Below are positions 1-8,981 of a stretch of 64,000 nucleotides of DNA, piece by piece. Position 1 is the stretch's first letter. Each line of letters begins with the position of its first letter. The DNA lies in contig NZ_BNAU01000009.1 of NCBI RefSeq assembly GCF_014653945.1, positions 124,001 through 188,000 of the forward strand, read 5' to 3'. The notes under the pieces are model-generated. The model did no database searches, was not told where the DNA came from, and saw only the letters and a list, made by a program, of their open reading frames with translations. This DNA comes from Amycolatopsis deserti (GTDB taxonomy: Bacteria; Actinomycetota; Actinomycetes; Mycobacteriales; Pseudonocardiaceae). The position numbers were made by a program, and so were the translations under genes.

Positions 1-176
1 GGGAGGGCCTCGGCGCGGCGATGCTGCCGTCGGCCTACGTGCCGCAGCTCACCGGCGTGGTCACCATCGAGGTCACCGACGCACCGGCCCGCGTCGAGTA
101 CGTCATCTGGAGCCGGTCCGGTCCCACGCCCGCGGCGGCCGCTTTCCTCGCCCTCCTCGGGATTCCGGCGAGTTAG
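1..176 (+). CDS. LysR-family regulator, C-terminal fragment (5' end outside window)
   Basis: Only the last 57 codons are inside the window; the frame is open from base 3 and ends with TAG at 174-176. The peptide reads as the end of a LysR substrate-binding domain: a glycine-rich GLGAAMLPSAY stretch (the usual end of the effector-binding fold), then a beta strand with VEYVIWSR and a final helix. LysR proteins are DNA-binding regulators acting in the cytoplasm. The effector cannot be judged from this fragment. Its stop overlaps the stop of the convergent cobC-like gene, so no separate terminator lies between them. Confidence 0.65.
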   Translation, partial: EGLGAAMLPSAYVPQLTGVVTIEVTDAPARVEYVIWSRSGPTPAAAAFLALLGIPAS

Positions 177-1186
177 CGCACGCGCCGTAGCGCGTCGAGG
201 AATCCGTCGGTCACCGCCGGGTCGCGGACGGCGATGCGGAGCCAGTCGCCGTCCAGGCCGGGGAAAGTGTCTCCCCGGCGGACCGCGTAGCCGGCCTCCC
301 GCAGCCGCAGGCGCAACGCGGCCGCGCCGGGGATCCGGACCAGCACGAACGGGCCCCGCGGCTCTCCCGCCACCTCGACGCCCAGCGACCGCAGCCCGCT
401 GACCAGGTACTCCCGGTCCTGCTCCGCCCGCACCGCCAGCTTGTCGGCCTCGTCCAAGGCGGACGGCCGGCTGCAGGCCACCACCGCGCGCGCGGCCAGC
501 GTGGACACCGACCACGGCGGCTGCACGGCTCTCAATGCGTCCACAACGGACGGTTCGGCCAGCACGTATCCGGCGCGCAGGCCGGCGATCCCCCACGTCT
601 TGGTCAGGCTGCGGATCACCACGACGCCCGGAAGCTGTTCCCCGGCCAGGCTTTCCGGCTCACCTGGCACCGCGTCCAGGAAAGCCTCGTCCACCACCAG
701 GATCCGGCCCGGCCGCACCAGCGAACGCAACCCCGCCGCCGGGTGCAGCACGGAAGTCGGGTTGGTGGGGTTGCCGACGAACACCAGATCCGCGTCCGCG
801 GGCACCGACGCGAGAACGAAACCGTCCGAAGCGGACAGTACGACGCGGTCCACCTCATGCCCCGCCGCACGCAACGCCGCCTCCGGCTCGGTGAACTGGG
901 GATGCACGACCACCGGGTGCCGCGGCCGCAACGCCGTGGCCAGCAAGGTGAACGCCTCGGCCGCGCCCGCGGTGACCAGCACGTCCGATACCGCCCGGCC
1001 GTGCCGCTCGGCGACCGCCTCGGCAGCCGCCCGCGCGTCGGGATACGCGGCCAGGTCGTCCAGCGCCGCGGCCAGTTCCGCGCGCAACCACGCCGGTGGC
1101 GCCGGCAGCCGCACGTTCACCGCCAGGTCCACCAGGCCGTCGCCGACCTCGCGATCCCCGTGGTGGTGCAGGTCGTAGTCACTCAT
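173..1186 (-). CDS. cobC: CobC-like PLP-dependent aminotransferase / threonine-phosphate decarboxylase
   Basis: A 337-residue fold-type I PLP enzyme of the histidinol-phosphate aminotransferase/CobD group. Visible landmarks are the NPTNP motif near residue 139, the cofactor aspartate in VVDEAF near 166, and the Schiff-base lysine in SLTKTWG at 196. In cobalamin operons this family is annotated as L-threonine-O-3-phosphate decarboxylase, which supplies the aminopropanol arm of the nucleotide loop. It is the last gene of the riboswitch-led operon, and its start overlaps the end of cobB by 8 bases. Sequence alone does not fully separate it from a histidinol-phosphate aminotransferase; the neighbours favour the cobalamin role. 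Confidence 0.85.
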   Translation of the reverse strand: MSDYDLHHHGDREVGDGLVDLAVNVRLPAPPAWLRAELAAALDDLAAYPDARAAAEAVAERHGRAVSDVLVTAGAAEAFTLLATALRPRHPVVVHPQFTEPEAALRAAGHEVDRVVLSASDGFVLASVPADADLVFVGNPTNPTSVLHPAAGLRSLVRPGRILVVDEAFLDAVPGEPESLAGEQLPGVVVIRSLTKTWGIAGLRAGYVLAEPSVVDALRAVQPPWSVSTLAARAVVACSRPSALDEADKLAVRAEQDREYLVSGLRSLGVEVAGEPRGPFVLVRIPGAAALRLRLREAGYAVRRGDTFPGLDGDWLRIAVRDPAVTDGFLDALRRVR

Positions 1187-2513
1187 GCGCGTGCACCGCC
1201 GCCGCGAACCGCCGCGCCAGCGCGGGGTGCCCGGCCCAGTGGACGTGCAGGTAGGACGCGTGCAGCGTGGGCGAGGCGAAACCCTCCGCGGTGCCGTCCC
1301 ACTCCCACGCCGGCACCGCTCCCGCGCGGGGTGTCACCACCGTCCGGTGGAACTCGTGCCCGGTCACGCGCTGCCCGGCCGCCGCCAGCAGGTGGTCCAC
1401 CGGCGCGGAAGCGGTCCGGTATCCCAGCGCGCCCCGCTTGGTCATCACCGCCGTCGCGTCCAGCGCCCCGACCATCGGCAGCCCGTCCAGCTCCCGGCAC
1501 AGGTACAGCAACCCGGCGCACTCGGCCACCACCGGCATCCCGCGCCGGATCGCCGCGGCCAGCTCCTCGCGCAGCGGCACGTTCGCCGACAGGTCCTCGA
1601 CGTGCACCTCCGGGAACCCGCCCCCGAAGTACAACCCGGCGCACCCATCGGGCAACGCCTTGTCGTGCAACGGATCCAGGTCCACGACGTCCACACCGGA
1701 CGCCGCCAGCAGCTCCACCGTCTCGGTGTACCGGAACGTGAACGCGGGGCCCGCGGCCGCCGCCACCACCCGCCGCGGCCCCGAGTACGACCCGACCGGC
1801 TCCCAGGCGGGCGCGCTCAACGCCGGAGCCGACCGCGCCACCCGCACGATCGCCTCCAGGTCCACTCCGTCGGACACCCACGCGGCCAGCTTCGGCAGCA
1901 GCTCCCGCGACTCGGCGTCGCGCTCGGCCGTCGGCACCAGCCCGAGGTGACGGCTCGGCGCGTGGATGTCGTCGCTGCGCCGCAACGCGCCCAGCACGGG
2001 AATCCCGGTGCGCACCAGGGCCGCCCGGATCTCCTCCTCGTGCCGCGGCGACCCCAGCTTGTTGAGGATCACCCCCGCGATCTGCACGCCGGGCTCGAAC
2101 TGCGCGAACCCGAGCACCATCGCCGCGACGCTGCGGCTCGCCGCCGAGGCGTCCACCACGAGCACCACCGGCGCGCCCAGCAGCCGCGCGACGTGCGCGG
2201 TCGAGGCGTAGCCCTCGGTGCCGAGCTGCCCGTCGAACAGGCCCATCACGCCCTCGATCACCGCGATGTCCGCCCCGTCGGATCCGTGCCGCAGCAACGG
2301 CGCCAGCAGGGATTCGCCCTGCAGGAACGGATCCAGGTTGCGTGGCGGCCGCCCGGTGGCGAGCGAGTGGTAGCTGGGATCGATGAAATCCGGCCCGACC
2401 TTGTGCCCGGACACCGTCAGTCCACGCGCCCGCAACGCGGCCATCAGCCCGGTCGCGATCGTCGTCTTGCCGTGCCCGGACGCGGGCGCGGCGATGACGA
2501 CGCGGTTCACCAT
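1179..2513 (-). CDS. cobB: Hydrogenobyrinic acid a,c-diamide synthase (glutamine-hydrolysing)
   Basis: Catalyses ATP- and glutamine-dependent amidation of the a and c side chains of the corrin ring. The 444-residue protein has the two expected halves. The N-terminal dethiobiotin-synthetase-like domain carries a P-loop in PASGHGKTT (residues 10-18). The C-terminal class I glutamine amidotransferase has its nucleophile cysteine in VVAECAGLLYL near residue 332 and a late histidine in GHEFHRT. ATG at 2511-2513 overlaps the end of cobO by 7 bases, so translation is probably coupled. In the aerobic route the product goes to CobN for cobalt insertion; cobN lies elsewhere in this window. Confidence 0.95.
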   Translation of the reverse strand: MVNRVVIAAPASGHGKTTIATGLMAALRARGLTVSGHKVGPDFIDPSYHSLATGRPPRNLDPFLQGESLLAPLLRHGSDGADIAVIEGVMGLFDGQLGTEGYASTAHVARLLGAPVVLVVDASAASRSVAAMVLGFAQFEPGVQIAGVILNKLGSPRHEEEIRAALVRTGIPVLGALRRSDDIHAPSRHLGLVPTAERDAESRELLPKLAAWVSDGVDLEAIVRVARSAPALSAPAWEPVGSYSGPRRVVAAAAGPAFTFRYTETVELLAASGVDVVDLDPLHDKALPDGCAGLYFGGGFPEVHVEDLSANVPLREELAAAIRRGMPVVAECAGLLYLCRELDGLPMVGALDATAVMTKRGALGYRTASAPVDHLLAAAGQRVTGHEFHRTVVTPRAGAVPAWEWDGTAEGFASPTLHASYLHVHWAGHPALARRFAAAVHAHE

Positions 2514-3121
2514 TCGATGCCCCGCTGGCCCTTTTGCCCGGCGTCCATCGGGTGCTTGACCTTCGTCATGTGGGTGACCAGGTCCGCCGCCTCGATCAGC
2601 TCGTCCGGCGCGTTGCGGCCGGTGATCACGACGTGCTGGCGGCCCGGCCGGTCCCGCAGCGCGGCGACCACCTCGGCGGTGTCGATCCAGCCCCAGTGCA
2701 ACGGGTAGGTGAACTCGTCCAGCACGTAGAAGTCGTGGCGCTCCTCGGCGAGACGGCGCTTGATCTCCGCCCAGCCCTCGCGCGCGTTGGCGGCGTGGTC
2801 CTCATCGGACCCCGGCTTGCGCGACCAGCTCCAGCCCTCGCCCATCTTGTGCCACTCGACGGGCCCGCCCTGACCGCTGCTCTCGTGCAGGGCGCCCAGC
2901 GCGCGGAACGCGTTCTCCTCGCCCACCTTCCACTTCGCCGACTTGACGAACTGGAACACGCCGATCGACCAGCCCTGGTTCCACGCGCGCAGCGCCATCC
3001 CGAACGCGGCGGTCGACTTGCCCTTCATCTCGCCGGTGTGCACGGCGAGCAGCGGCCGGTTGCGGCGCTGGCGGGTGGTGAGCCCGTCGTCGGGCACGAC
3101 CAGCGGTTTTCCCTGCGGCAT
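2507..3121 (-). CDS. cobO: Cob(I)yrinic acid a,c-diamide adenosyltransferase
   Basis: CobA/CobO-type ATP:corrinoid adenosyltransferase (204 residues) that adds the upper 5'-deoxyadenosyl ligand. The modified P-loop TGEMKGKST lies at residues 29-37, and the typical WNQGWSIGVFQF and YPLHWGWID stretches are present. An open frame continues far upstream, but the family start MPQGKPL matches the ATG at 3119-3121. That ATG shares one base with the stop of the chelatase gene (TGATG), the usual coupled arrangement. It belongs to the operon led by the B12 riboswitch at about 5.1-5.2 kb. Confidence 0.95.
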   Translation of the reverse strand: MPQGKPLVVPDDGLTTRQRRNRPLLAVHTGEMKGKSTAAFGMALRAWNQGWSIGVFQFVKSAKWKVGEENAFRALGALHESSGQGGPVEWHKMGEGWSWSRKPGSDEDHAANAREGWAEIKRRLAEERHDFYVLDEFTYPLHWGWIDTAEVVAALRDRPGRQHVVITGRNAPDELIEAADLVTHMTKVKHPMDAGQKGQRGIEW

Positions 3122-5064
3122 CAGGCAGCCCTCCTGCGCACCTCGGTGGCCAGCGTGTCGGCGGCGACCTCGCCCAGCGGCACGTGCTCGCCGCCCAGCC
3201 GCGCAGCCAGTTCCGCGGCGAGACCCAGCCGCATGCGCCCGGCCTCGCAGTCCATCACCACGGACGCGATCCCAGCGCCTGCGAGCATCTCGGCGGCCCG
3301 CTGCGACCGCGCGACGGCGTCCGGGCCGCTGGTGGCGCGACCGTCGGTGACCACGACCAGCAGCGGACGGCGGCGTGGATCGCGCACCGCCTCGACCCGC
3401 AGCACCCGCGCGGCCTCCAGCAGCCCTTCCGCCAGCGGCGTGCGACCACCGGTGGGCAGCGCCTCCAGCCGCGCGGCGGCGGCCTCGACGCTGACGGTCG
3501 GCGGCAGCGCCAGGTCCGCGGTACCGGCGCGGAACGTCACCAGCCCGACCTTGTCCCGCCGCTGGTAGGCGTCCAGCAGCAGCGACAGAACGGCGGCCTT
3601 CACCTCGCGCATCCGGGCCCGGGCGCCCATCGAGCCGGACGCGTCGACGCAGAACAGCACGAGGTTGCCCTCGCGGCCCTCGCGCAGCGCGAACCGCAGG
3701 TCGCTGGGCCGCAGCACCAGGCCGGCGCCGTCGCGGCCGCGGGTTTTCTGGTGCGGCGCGGCTGCCCGCACGGTCGCGACCAGGTGCGGCCGCCCCGCAC
3801 GCGTGCCCGGCGGGCGGACGCCGATGGTCCGCCCGGCGTCGGTCACCGCGCGGGACCGCTTGCCGTGCGCCCCCTCGCCGAGACCGGCGACGCTGAACAT
3901 CCTGGCCCGGTAAGGCTTTCCGGCTCCGACGGACTGCTGTTCTCCCCCACCGCCGCCGGGTTCGCCGCCGCTGTCGTTCTGCTGCCCCTGCGGGGTTTCG
4001 GCTGGGGCGTCCGAACCCGAGCCGGGGCCGTCGTCGTCCGGCGGGCCCGGGTCCTCGGGCGGTTCGGCGTCGCGCAGGGCCTGCTCCAGCTGCTCCTCGT
4101 CGATGCCCGGCGCGTCGAACGGGTTGCGGCGGCGCCGGTGCGGCAACGCGAGCCGCGCCGCCACGCGGATGTCCTCTGTGGACACCTCGGTGCGCCCGCT
4201 CCACGCGGCGTGGGCGACCGCGGTGCGGGCGGTGACGATGTCCGCGCGCATCCCGTCCACCTCGAACGCCGCGCACACCTCGGCGATCTGCCGCAGCGCG
4301 TCGTCGGTCAGCTCGACCGACGGCAGGAGCTTCTGCGCCGCCGCGATCTCGGCGGCGAGCTGGGCGTCGTCGTCGGCGTAGCGGGCGGCGAAGGAGTCCG
4401 GATCGGCTTCGTAGGCCAGCCGGCGGCGGACCACCTCGGCGCGCTGCTCCGGATCACGGCTCGCGGCCACCTCGACGGTGAGCCCGAACCGGTCGAGCAG
4501 CTGCGGCCGCAGCTCGCCCTCCTCCGGGTTCATGGTGCCGATCAGCACGAACCGCGCCGCGTGCGACACCGACACACCCTCGCGCTCGACCGTCGCCCGG
4601 CCCATCGCCGCCGCGTCGAGCAGCGTGTCGACCAGGTGGTCGTGCAGCAGGTTGACCTCGTCGACGTAGAGCAGGCCGCGGTGCGCGGCGGCGAGCAGGC
4701 CGGGCTGGAAGTCGGTGACGCCCTCGGTGAGCGCGCGTTCCAGGTTGAGCGAGCCGATCACGCGGTCCTCGGCCGCGCCGACCGGCAGCTCGACCAGCCG
4801 GGCGGGACGGCGCACCGCGGCACCGTCGTGCGGCGCGTCCGGGCAGTTCGGGTCGGGTGCGGCGGGGTCGCAGGAGAACCGGCAGCCCTCGACGACGTCG
4901 ACCTCGGGCAGCAGGCTGGCCAGCGCACGCACCATCGTCGACTTCGCGGTGCCCTTCTCGCCGCGCACCAGCACGCCGCCGATGGCCGGGGAGATCGCCG
5001 AGAGCACCAGCCCGAGCCGGAGGTCCGGCATCCCGACGACGGCGGTGAACGGGTACGGCCTCAA
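3121..5064 (-). CDS. Fused ChlI/ChlD-type chelatase subunit (putative cobaltochelatase partner of CobN)
   Basis: A 647-residue AAA+ and von Willebrand A fusion. Walker A (GEKGTAKST) is near residues 35-43 and Walker B (LLYVDEVNLL) near 130. A glycine/glutamine-rich acidic linker covers about 330-380, and a VWA domain with the MIDAS motif DASGSMGA begins near 474. In actinobacteria lacking CobS and CobT, such a ChlID protein is taken to drive CobN-type cobalt insertion; that role is inferred from family and context. Start is TTG at 5062-5064, chosen because AAGGAG lies at 5070-5075 on the same strand and the family N-terminus (YPFTAVVG) follows at once. It is the first gene of the riboswitch operon. 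Confidence 0.9.
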   Translation of the reverse strand: MRPYPFTAVVGMPDLRLGLVLSAISPAIGGVLVRGEKGTAKSTMVRALASLLPEVDVVEGCRFSCDPAAPDPNCPDAPHDGAAVRRPARLVELPVGAAEDRVIGSLNLERALTEGVTDFQPGLLAAAHRGLLYVDEVNLLHDHLVDTLLDAAAMGRATVEREGVSVSHAARFVLIGTMNPEEGELRPQLLDRFGLTVEVAASRDPEQRAEVVRRRLAYEADPDSFAARYADDDAQLAAEIAAAQKLLPSVELTDDALRQIAEVCAAFEVDGMRADIVTARTAVAHAAWSGRTEVSTEDIRVAARLALPHRRRRNPFDAPGIDEEQLEQALRDAEPPEDPGPPDDDGPGSGSDAPAETPQGQQNDSGGEPGGGGGEQQSVGAGKPYRARMFSVAGLGEGAHGKRSRAVTDAGRTIGVRPPGTRAGRPHLVATVRAAAPHQKTRGRDGAGLVLRPSDLRFALREGREGNLVLFCVDASGSMGARARMREVKAAVLSLLLDAYQRRDKVGLVTFRAGTADLALPPTVSVEAAAARLEALPTGGRTPLAEGLLEAARVLRVEAVRDPRRRPLLVVVTDGRATSGPDAVARSQRAAEMLAGAGIASVVMDCEAGRMRLGLAAELAARLGGEHVPLGEVAADTLATEVRRRAA

Positions 5065-5094
5065 GCGAACTCCTTCGCCACGCGCGGGTGTCCT

Positions 5095-5240
5095 CGCCCG
5101 CCTGAACAGGGCACGCGCTCGGAGCGCGTAACGGCCGCCGAAGCTCTGGCTCCCGGCCGGGTGGGCCGGTCACAGTGGCGGGACCGCCCCGGATTCACAC
5201 CGGGTTCCTCGCGCGACCGTCTCCAGGATCATCGCATACG
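5095..5240 (-). promoter_or_regulatory. Cobalamin (AdoCbl) riboswitch
   Basis: On the minus strand the conserved core is readable: GGAACCCGGTGTGAATCC (5190-5207), then a C-rich stem strand, the B12 box GCCACTG (5173-5179), and a later GCCAGAGC element. The hallmark order GGTGxxAATCC, CCCGCCACTG, AGCCAGA is kept. It sits in the leader of the chelatase-cobO-cobB-cobC operon, just upstream of AAGGAG and the TTG start, and so probably lowers translation or elongation when coenzyme B12 is plentiful. The 5' boundary is approximate. The far end abuts the promoter of the divergent cobL. Confidence 0.9.
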
Positions 5241-5250
5241 GTCTCCCCCC

Positions 5251-6426
5251 GTGAGGATCGTCGTTGTGGGTGTACCGGCCGACGGGTGGGCCGGGCTGAC
5301 CGAGCCCGCGCGTGCCGAGATCATGGCGGCCGAGGTGCTGTTCGGCGGCCGCCGCCAGCTCGACCTGGTGCCGGTGGACGCGGACAAGGTGGCCTGGCCG
5401 AGCCCGCTGCTGCCCGCACTCGACGGCCTGTTCGCCGAGCACGCCGGCCGCCGGATCTGCGTGCTGGCCAGCGGCGATCCGCTGCTGTCCGGCATCGGGA
5501 CGACGCTGGTCAGGCGGTTCGGCGCGGAGAACGTGCGGATCGTGCCCGCGGTGTCGTCGGTGGCGCTGGCGCGGGCGCGGATGGGCTGGTCCGCGGAGGA
5601 GACCGAGGTGGTCAGCGTCGTCGGGCGCAGCGTGCACCGGGTGAGCCGCGCGCTCGCGCCGGGGGCGCGGCTGGTGGTGCTCAGCTCCGACGGGGACACG
5701 CCGGCGAAGCTGGCTTCGGTGCTGGTGGCAAGGGGTTACGGCGAGAGCAAGCTCACGGTGCTGGAGCAGCTCGGCGGTCCGGCCGAACGCCGCGTCGAGG
5801 GCTTCGCGCGAGACTGGTCACACCCGGTGGGTGATCCGTTGAACGTCGTGGCGGTCGAGTGCGCGGGGCCGGCGTTGCCGACGCTGCCCGGGCTGCCGGA
5901 CGAGGCCTTCGAACACGACGGGCAGATCACCAAGCGCGACCTGCGGGCGTCCGCGCTGGCCCGGCTCGCGCCGGTGGCCGGTGAACTGCTGTGGGACGTG
6001 GGCGCCGGGGCGGGCAGCGTCGGGATCGAGTGGTCGCGCGCGCACCCGGCGAACCGCGCGATCGCGGTCGAGCGCAGTCCCGAGCGGGCCGAGCGGATCC
6101 AGCGCAACGCGGACCGGCTGGGCGTGCCCGAACTGCGGGTGGTGACGGGTGCCGCGCCGGAGGTGCTGGCGGACCTGCCCACGCCGGACGCGGTGTTCGT
6201 CGGCGGCGGGCTGGCGTCGCTGGACGTGTGCCTGGACGCGCTGCGGCCCGGCGGGCGGCTCGTGGCGCACGCGGTGACGCTGGAATCGGAACAGGTCCTG
6301 GCCAACGCGTACCAGCGGCACGGCGGCGAGCTGATCCGGATCGCCGTCGAACACGCCGCCCCGCTCGGCGGATTCACCGGCTGGACCCCGGCCCGGACCG
6401 TGACCCAATGGAGTTTCCTGAAATGA
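5251..6426 (+). CDS. cobL: Precorrin-6Y C5,15-methyltransferase (decarboxylating)
   Basis: Bifunctional enzyme that methylates C5 and C15 and decarboxylates the acetate side chain at C12. The 391-residue protein has an N-terminal CbiE-type tetrapyrrole methylase domain (VLASGDPLLSGIG near residue 73; residues 1-200) and a C-terminal CbiT-type Rossmann domain (LLWDVGAGAGSVGIEWSR, about residues 246-263). GTG 5251 is chosen because MRIVVVGVPADG is the family N-terminus and TACGGT (5237-5242) stands 8 bases before it, so the message may be leaderless. The open frame extends upstream through the opposite-strand operon but is not coding there. It overlaps cobM by ATGA. Confidence 0.95.
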   Translation: MRIVVVGVPADGWAGLTEPARAEIMAAEVLFGGRRQLDLVPVDADKVAWPSPLLPALDGLFAEHAGRRICVLASGDPLLSGIGTTLVRRFGAENVRIVPAVSSVALARARMGWSAEETEVVSVVGRSVHRVSRALAPGARLVVLSSDGDTPAKLASVLVARGYGESKLTVLEQLGGPAERRVEGFARDWSHPVGDPLNVVAVECAGPALPTLPGLPDEAFEHDGQITKRDLRASALARLAPVAGELLWDVGAGAGSVGIEWSRAHPANRAIAVERSPERAERIQRNADRLGVPELRVVTGAAPEVLADLPTPDAVFVGGGLASLDVCLDALRPGGRLVAHAVTLESEQVLANAYQRHGGELIRIAVEHAAPLGGFTGWTPARTVTQWSFLK

Positions 6427-7184
6427 CCGTGTTCTTCATCGGCGCCGGACCCGGCGCGGCGGACCTCATCACCGTGCGCGGGCGTGACCTGCTGGCGCGC
6501 TGCGGCGTGTGCCTTTACCCCGGCAGCCTGACCCCGCCCGACCTGCTCGCCCACTGCCCGGCGGACGCGCGGCGGATCGACACCGCGGACCTGTCGCTGG
6601 ACCAGATCGTCGGCGAGCTGGTCGCGGCGGACCGCGCGGGCCACGACGTGGCGCGGCTGTGCTCGGGCGACCCGTCGATCTACAGCGCGGTGGCCGAGCA
6701 GATGCGCCGCCTCGACGCGGCGGGCGTGGCCTACCAGGTGGTGCCCGGGGTGCCGGCGTTCGCCGCGGCGGCCGCGGAACTGGGGCGCGAACTGACGGTG
6801 CCGACGATCGGCCAGAGCCTGGTCATCACGCGCGTCCAGGCCCGCTCGACGGCCATGCCGGCGGGCGAGACGCTGGCGAACTTCGCCGCGACCGGCACGA
6901 CGCTGGCCGTGCACCTGGCGATCAACCGGATCGAGCAGGTGGTCGAGGAGCTGCTGCCGCACTACGGCGGCGACTGCCCGGTGGCGGTGGTGCACTGCGC
7001 GAGCCAGCCGGGGCAGCGGATCCTGCGCGGGGTGCTGTCCGGAATCTCGCCGCAGGTGCGCGCAGCGGGAATCGACCGCGCGGCGGTGATCTTCGTGGGC
7101 CGCGTCCTGGCGGCGGAGAAGTTCCCGGACAGCTACCTGTACTCGGCGGCGCGGGACCGGTCGGAGAAGATCAGACCCCGCTGA
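6423..7184 (+). CDS. cobM: Precorrin-4 C11-methyltransferase
   Basis: SAM-dependent tetrapyrrole methylase that adds a methyl group at C11 of precorrin-4 (253 residues). Family landmarks: FIGAGPGAADLITVRG at residues 5-20, YPGSL, the GDPSIY motif, and VVPGVPAFAAAAAEL. The ATG overlaps the cobL stop by 4 bases, so the two form one unit. The 3' end overlaps the convergent cbiD by 14 bases with no room for a terminator, so read-through antisense RNA across cbiD is possible. Confidence 0.95.
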   Translation: MTVFFIGAGPGAADLITVRGRDLLARCGVCLYPGSLTPPDLLAHCPADARRIDTADLSLDQIVGELVAADRAGHDVARLCSGDPSIYSAVAEQMRRLDAAGVAYQVVPGVPAFAAAAAELGRELTVPTIGQSLVITRVQARSTAMPAGETLANFAATGTTLAVHLAINRIEQVVEELLPHYGGDCPVAVVHCASQPGQRILRGVLSGISPQVRAAGIDRAAVIFVGRVLAAEKFPDSYLYSAARDRSEKIRPR

Positions 7185-8220
7185 CCCCCACGACGTTCCC
7201 GGCGCGGTCGACCACCAGCACATCCACCGCGACCGGCGCCGGAGCCAGCACCGACGCCGCGAACGTACGCGCCCGATCGGCCACCGCCGCGCCGATCGGG
7301 AAACCCGCCTCCTGCGACAGCTGCAACGCGTGCAGCGCCGTGTTCGCGTCCAGGATCCGCGCCGCCAGCGGCTCGGGCGCCAGCGAGGCCAGCAGTGCCA
7401 GGTCCACCTGCGACCGCTTCGAGTGCAGGTCCAGGTGCCCGGCCGCGAGCTTCGACATCTTCGCGAACCCGCCCGCGATCGTCAGGCGCGGCACCGGGTG
7501 GCGCTTGACGTACTTCAGCACCGCCCCCGCGAAGTCGCCCATGTCCAGCAGCGCCGTCTCCGGCAGCCCGTACCGCTCCGCGACCACCCGCTCCGACGTG
7601 CTGCCCGTCGCCCCGGCCAGATGCGTGTGCCCCAGCGCCCGGGCCACATCGACCCCGCGCCGGATGCTGTCGATCCACGCCGAGCACGAATACGGCACCA
7701 CCACCCCCGTCGTGCCGAGGATCGACAGCCCGCCGATGATCCCCAGCCGCGGGTTCCACGTCTGCCGCGCCAGCTCCTCGCCCTCCGGCACGGAGATCTC
7801 CACCACGACGTCACCGGGGTCGCCGAAGGCAGCCGCGACGCGCCGCACCGCCTCGGTCATCAGCCGCCGCGGCACCGGGTTGATCGCCGGCTCGCCCACC
7901 GGAAGCGGCAGCCCCGGCAGGGTCACCGTGCCGACGCCGGCCCCGGCGCGGAACGTCACCCCGCTGCCCGGCTCGCCCCGGCGGACCGTCGACAGGATCA
8001 GCGCGCCGTGCGTCACGTCCGGGTCGTCGCCCGCGTCCTTGATCACCCCGGCCGTGGCCGAGTCCACGTCCAGGCGCTCGGTGGCCAGCGCGAACGCCGG
8101 GCGCCGCCCCTGCGGCAGCTCCACCTCGACCGGGTCCGGGAACTCGCCGGTGAGCAGCGCGGTGTACGCGGCCGTGGTGGCCGCGGTCGCACACGCTCCG
8201 GTGGTCCACCCGTACCTCAT
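7171..8220 (-). CDS. cbiD: Cobalt-precorrin-5B C1-methyltransferase
   Basis: CbiD-family enzyme (349 residues) with the typical N-terminus RYGWTTGACATAAT, the TNPVPRR-like segment INPVPRRL, and the ISVPEGEE and SILGTTGVV motifs. CbiD methylates C1 during ring contraction and deacylation in the cobalt-early (anaerobic) route. Here it stands among oxygen-dependent enzymes (CobG, CobN) and probably replaces CobF. ATG 8218-8220 is preferred; GTG one codon upstream (8221-8223) is equally possible. The gene is a single-gene unit divergent to cobK and overlaps cobM at its 3' end. Confidence 0.93.
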   Translation of the reverse strand: MRYGWTTGACATAATTAAYTALLTGEFPDPVEVELPQGRRPAFALATERLDVDSATAGVIKDAGDDPDVTHGALILSTVRRGEPGSGVTFRAGAGVGTVTLPGLPLPVGEPAINPVPRRLMTEAVRRVAAAFGDPGDVVVEISVPEGEELARQTWNPRLGIIGGLSILGTTGVVVPYSCSAWIDSIRRGVDVARALGHTHLAGATGSTSERVVAERYGLPETALLDMGDFAGAVLKYVKRHPVPRLTIAGGFAKMSKLAAGHLDLHSKRSQVDLALLASLAPEPLAARILDANTALHALQLSQEAGFPIGAAVADRARTFAASVLAPAPVAVDVLVVDRAGNVVGVSGV

Positions 8221-8231
8221 CACCAGGCAGT

Positions 8232-8981
8232 ATGGCTGGCGTGACGCAAGTACTCGTGCTCGGAGGCACCGGTGAGGCCCGCGCGCTGGCCGCCGGGCTC
8301 GTCGACCGCGGCGTCGCGGTCACGTCGTCGCTGGCCGGACGCGTCGCCAACCCGCGCCTGCCGGTCGGCGAAGTGCGCGTCGGCGGCTTCGGCGGACCGG
8401 ACGGCCTCGCGCGGTGGCTGACCGAGCACGGCACCGCCGCCGTGGTGGACGCCACACATCCGTTCGCCGAGCGGATCGGCGCCTCCGCGGTGGCAGCCAC
8501 CAGCAAGACGAACGTCCCCCTGCTGCGCCTGCAACGCCCCGGCTGGCAGCAGGGCCCTGGCGACGACTGGCACTGGGTCGACACCCTGGACGAGGCCACC
8601 GCGGTGGCCGAAACCCTCGGCGAGCGGATCTTCCTCACCAGCGGCCGCCAGGGCCTGTCCGCCTTCGCGCGCTGCACGCGGCCGTACTTCCTGGCCCGCT
8701 GCGTCGACCCGCCGGAACCGCCGCTGCCGCCGCGCCTGGAGGTCCTGCTCGACCGCGGCCCCTACACCGTGGAGGGCGAGACCGCGCTGCTGCGCGAGCA
8801 CCGCATCGACGTGCTGGTCACCAAGGACAGCGGCGGCGCCATGACCACCGCGAAGCTCGTCGCGGCCCGTCAGGAGGGCGTGCCGGTGGTCGTCGTGCGG
8901 CGCCCGCCGCGTCCGCCCGCGCACACCGTCGCGGACGTGGCCGCCGCCCTGGAGTGGGTGTCGGCGATCCTGGACGCATGA
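8232..8981 (+). CDS. cobK: Precorrin-6A reductase
   Basis: NADPH-dependent reductase (249 residues) converting precorrin-6A to precorrin-6B (dihydro). The N-terminus VLVLGGTGEARALAAGL is the typical nucleotide-binding start. VVDATHPFAERIG and the C-terminal VLVTKDSGGAMTTAKL are family signatures. ATG 8232 is used; GTG 8241 (MTQVLVLGG) is a good alternative, closer to the family start. Only about 10 bases separate it from divergent cbiD, so both promoters must lie inside the opposite genes or overlap. It ends with an ATGA overlap into bluB. Confidence 0.93.
   Translation: MAGVTQVLVLGGTGEARALAAGLVDRGVAVTSSLAGRVANPRLPVGEVRVGGFGGPDGLARWLTEHGTAAVVDATHPFAERIGASAVAATSKTNVPLLRLQRPGWQQGPGDDWHWVDTLDEATAVAETLGERIFLTSGRQGLSAFARCTRPYFLARCVDPPEPPLPPRLEVLLDRGPYTVEGETALLREHRIDVLVTKDSGGAMTTAKLVAARQEGVPVVVVRRPPRPPAHTVADVAAALEWVSAILDA

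Noticed and set aside
3184-5250. Very long plus-strand open frame upstream of cobL
   Set aside because: It runs antisense through the chelatase gene and the riboswitch; Arg/Gln/His-rich translation and lack of any domain show it to be a high-GC shadow. Only the part from 5251 is real.
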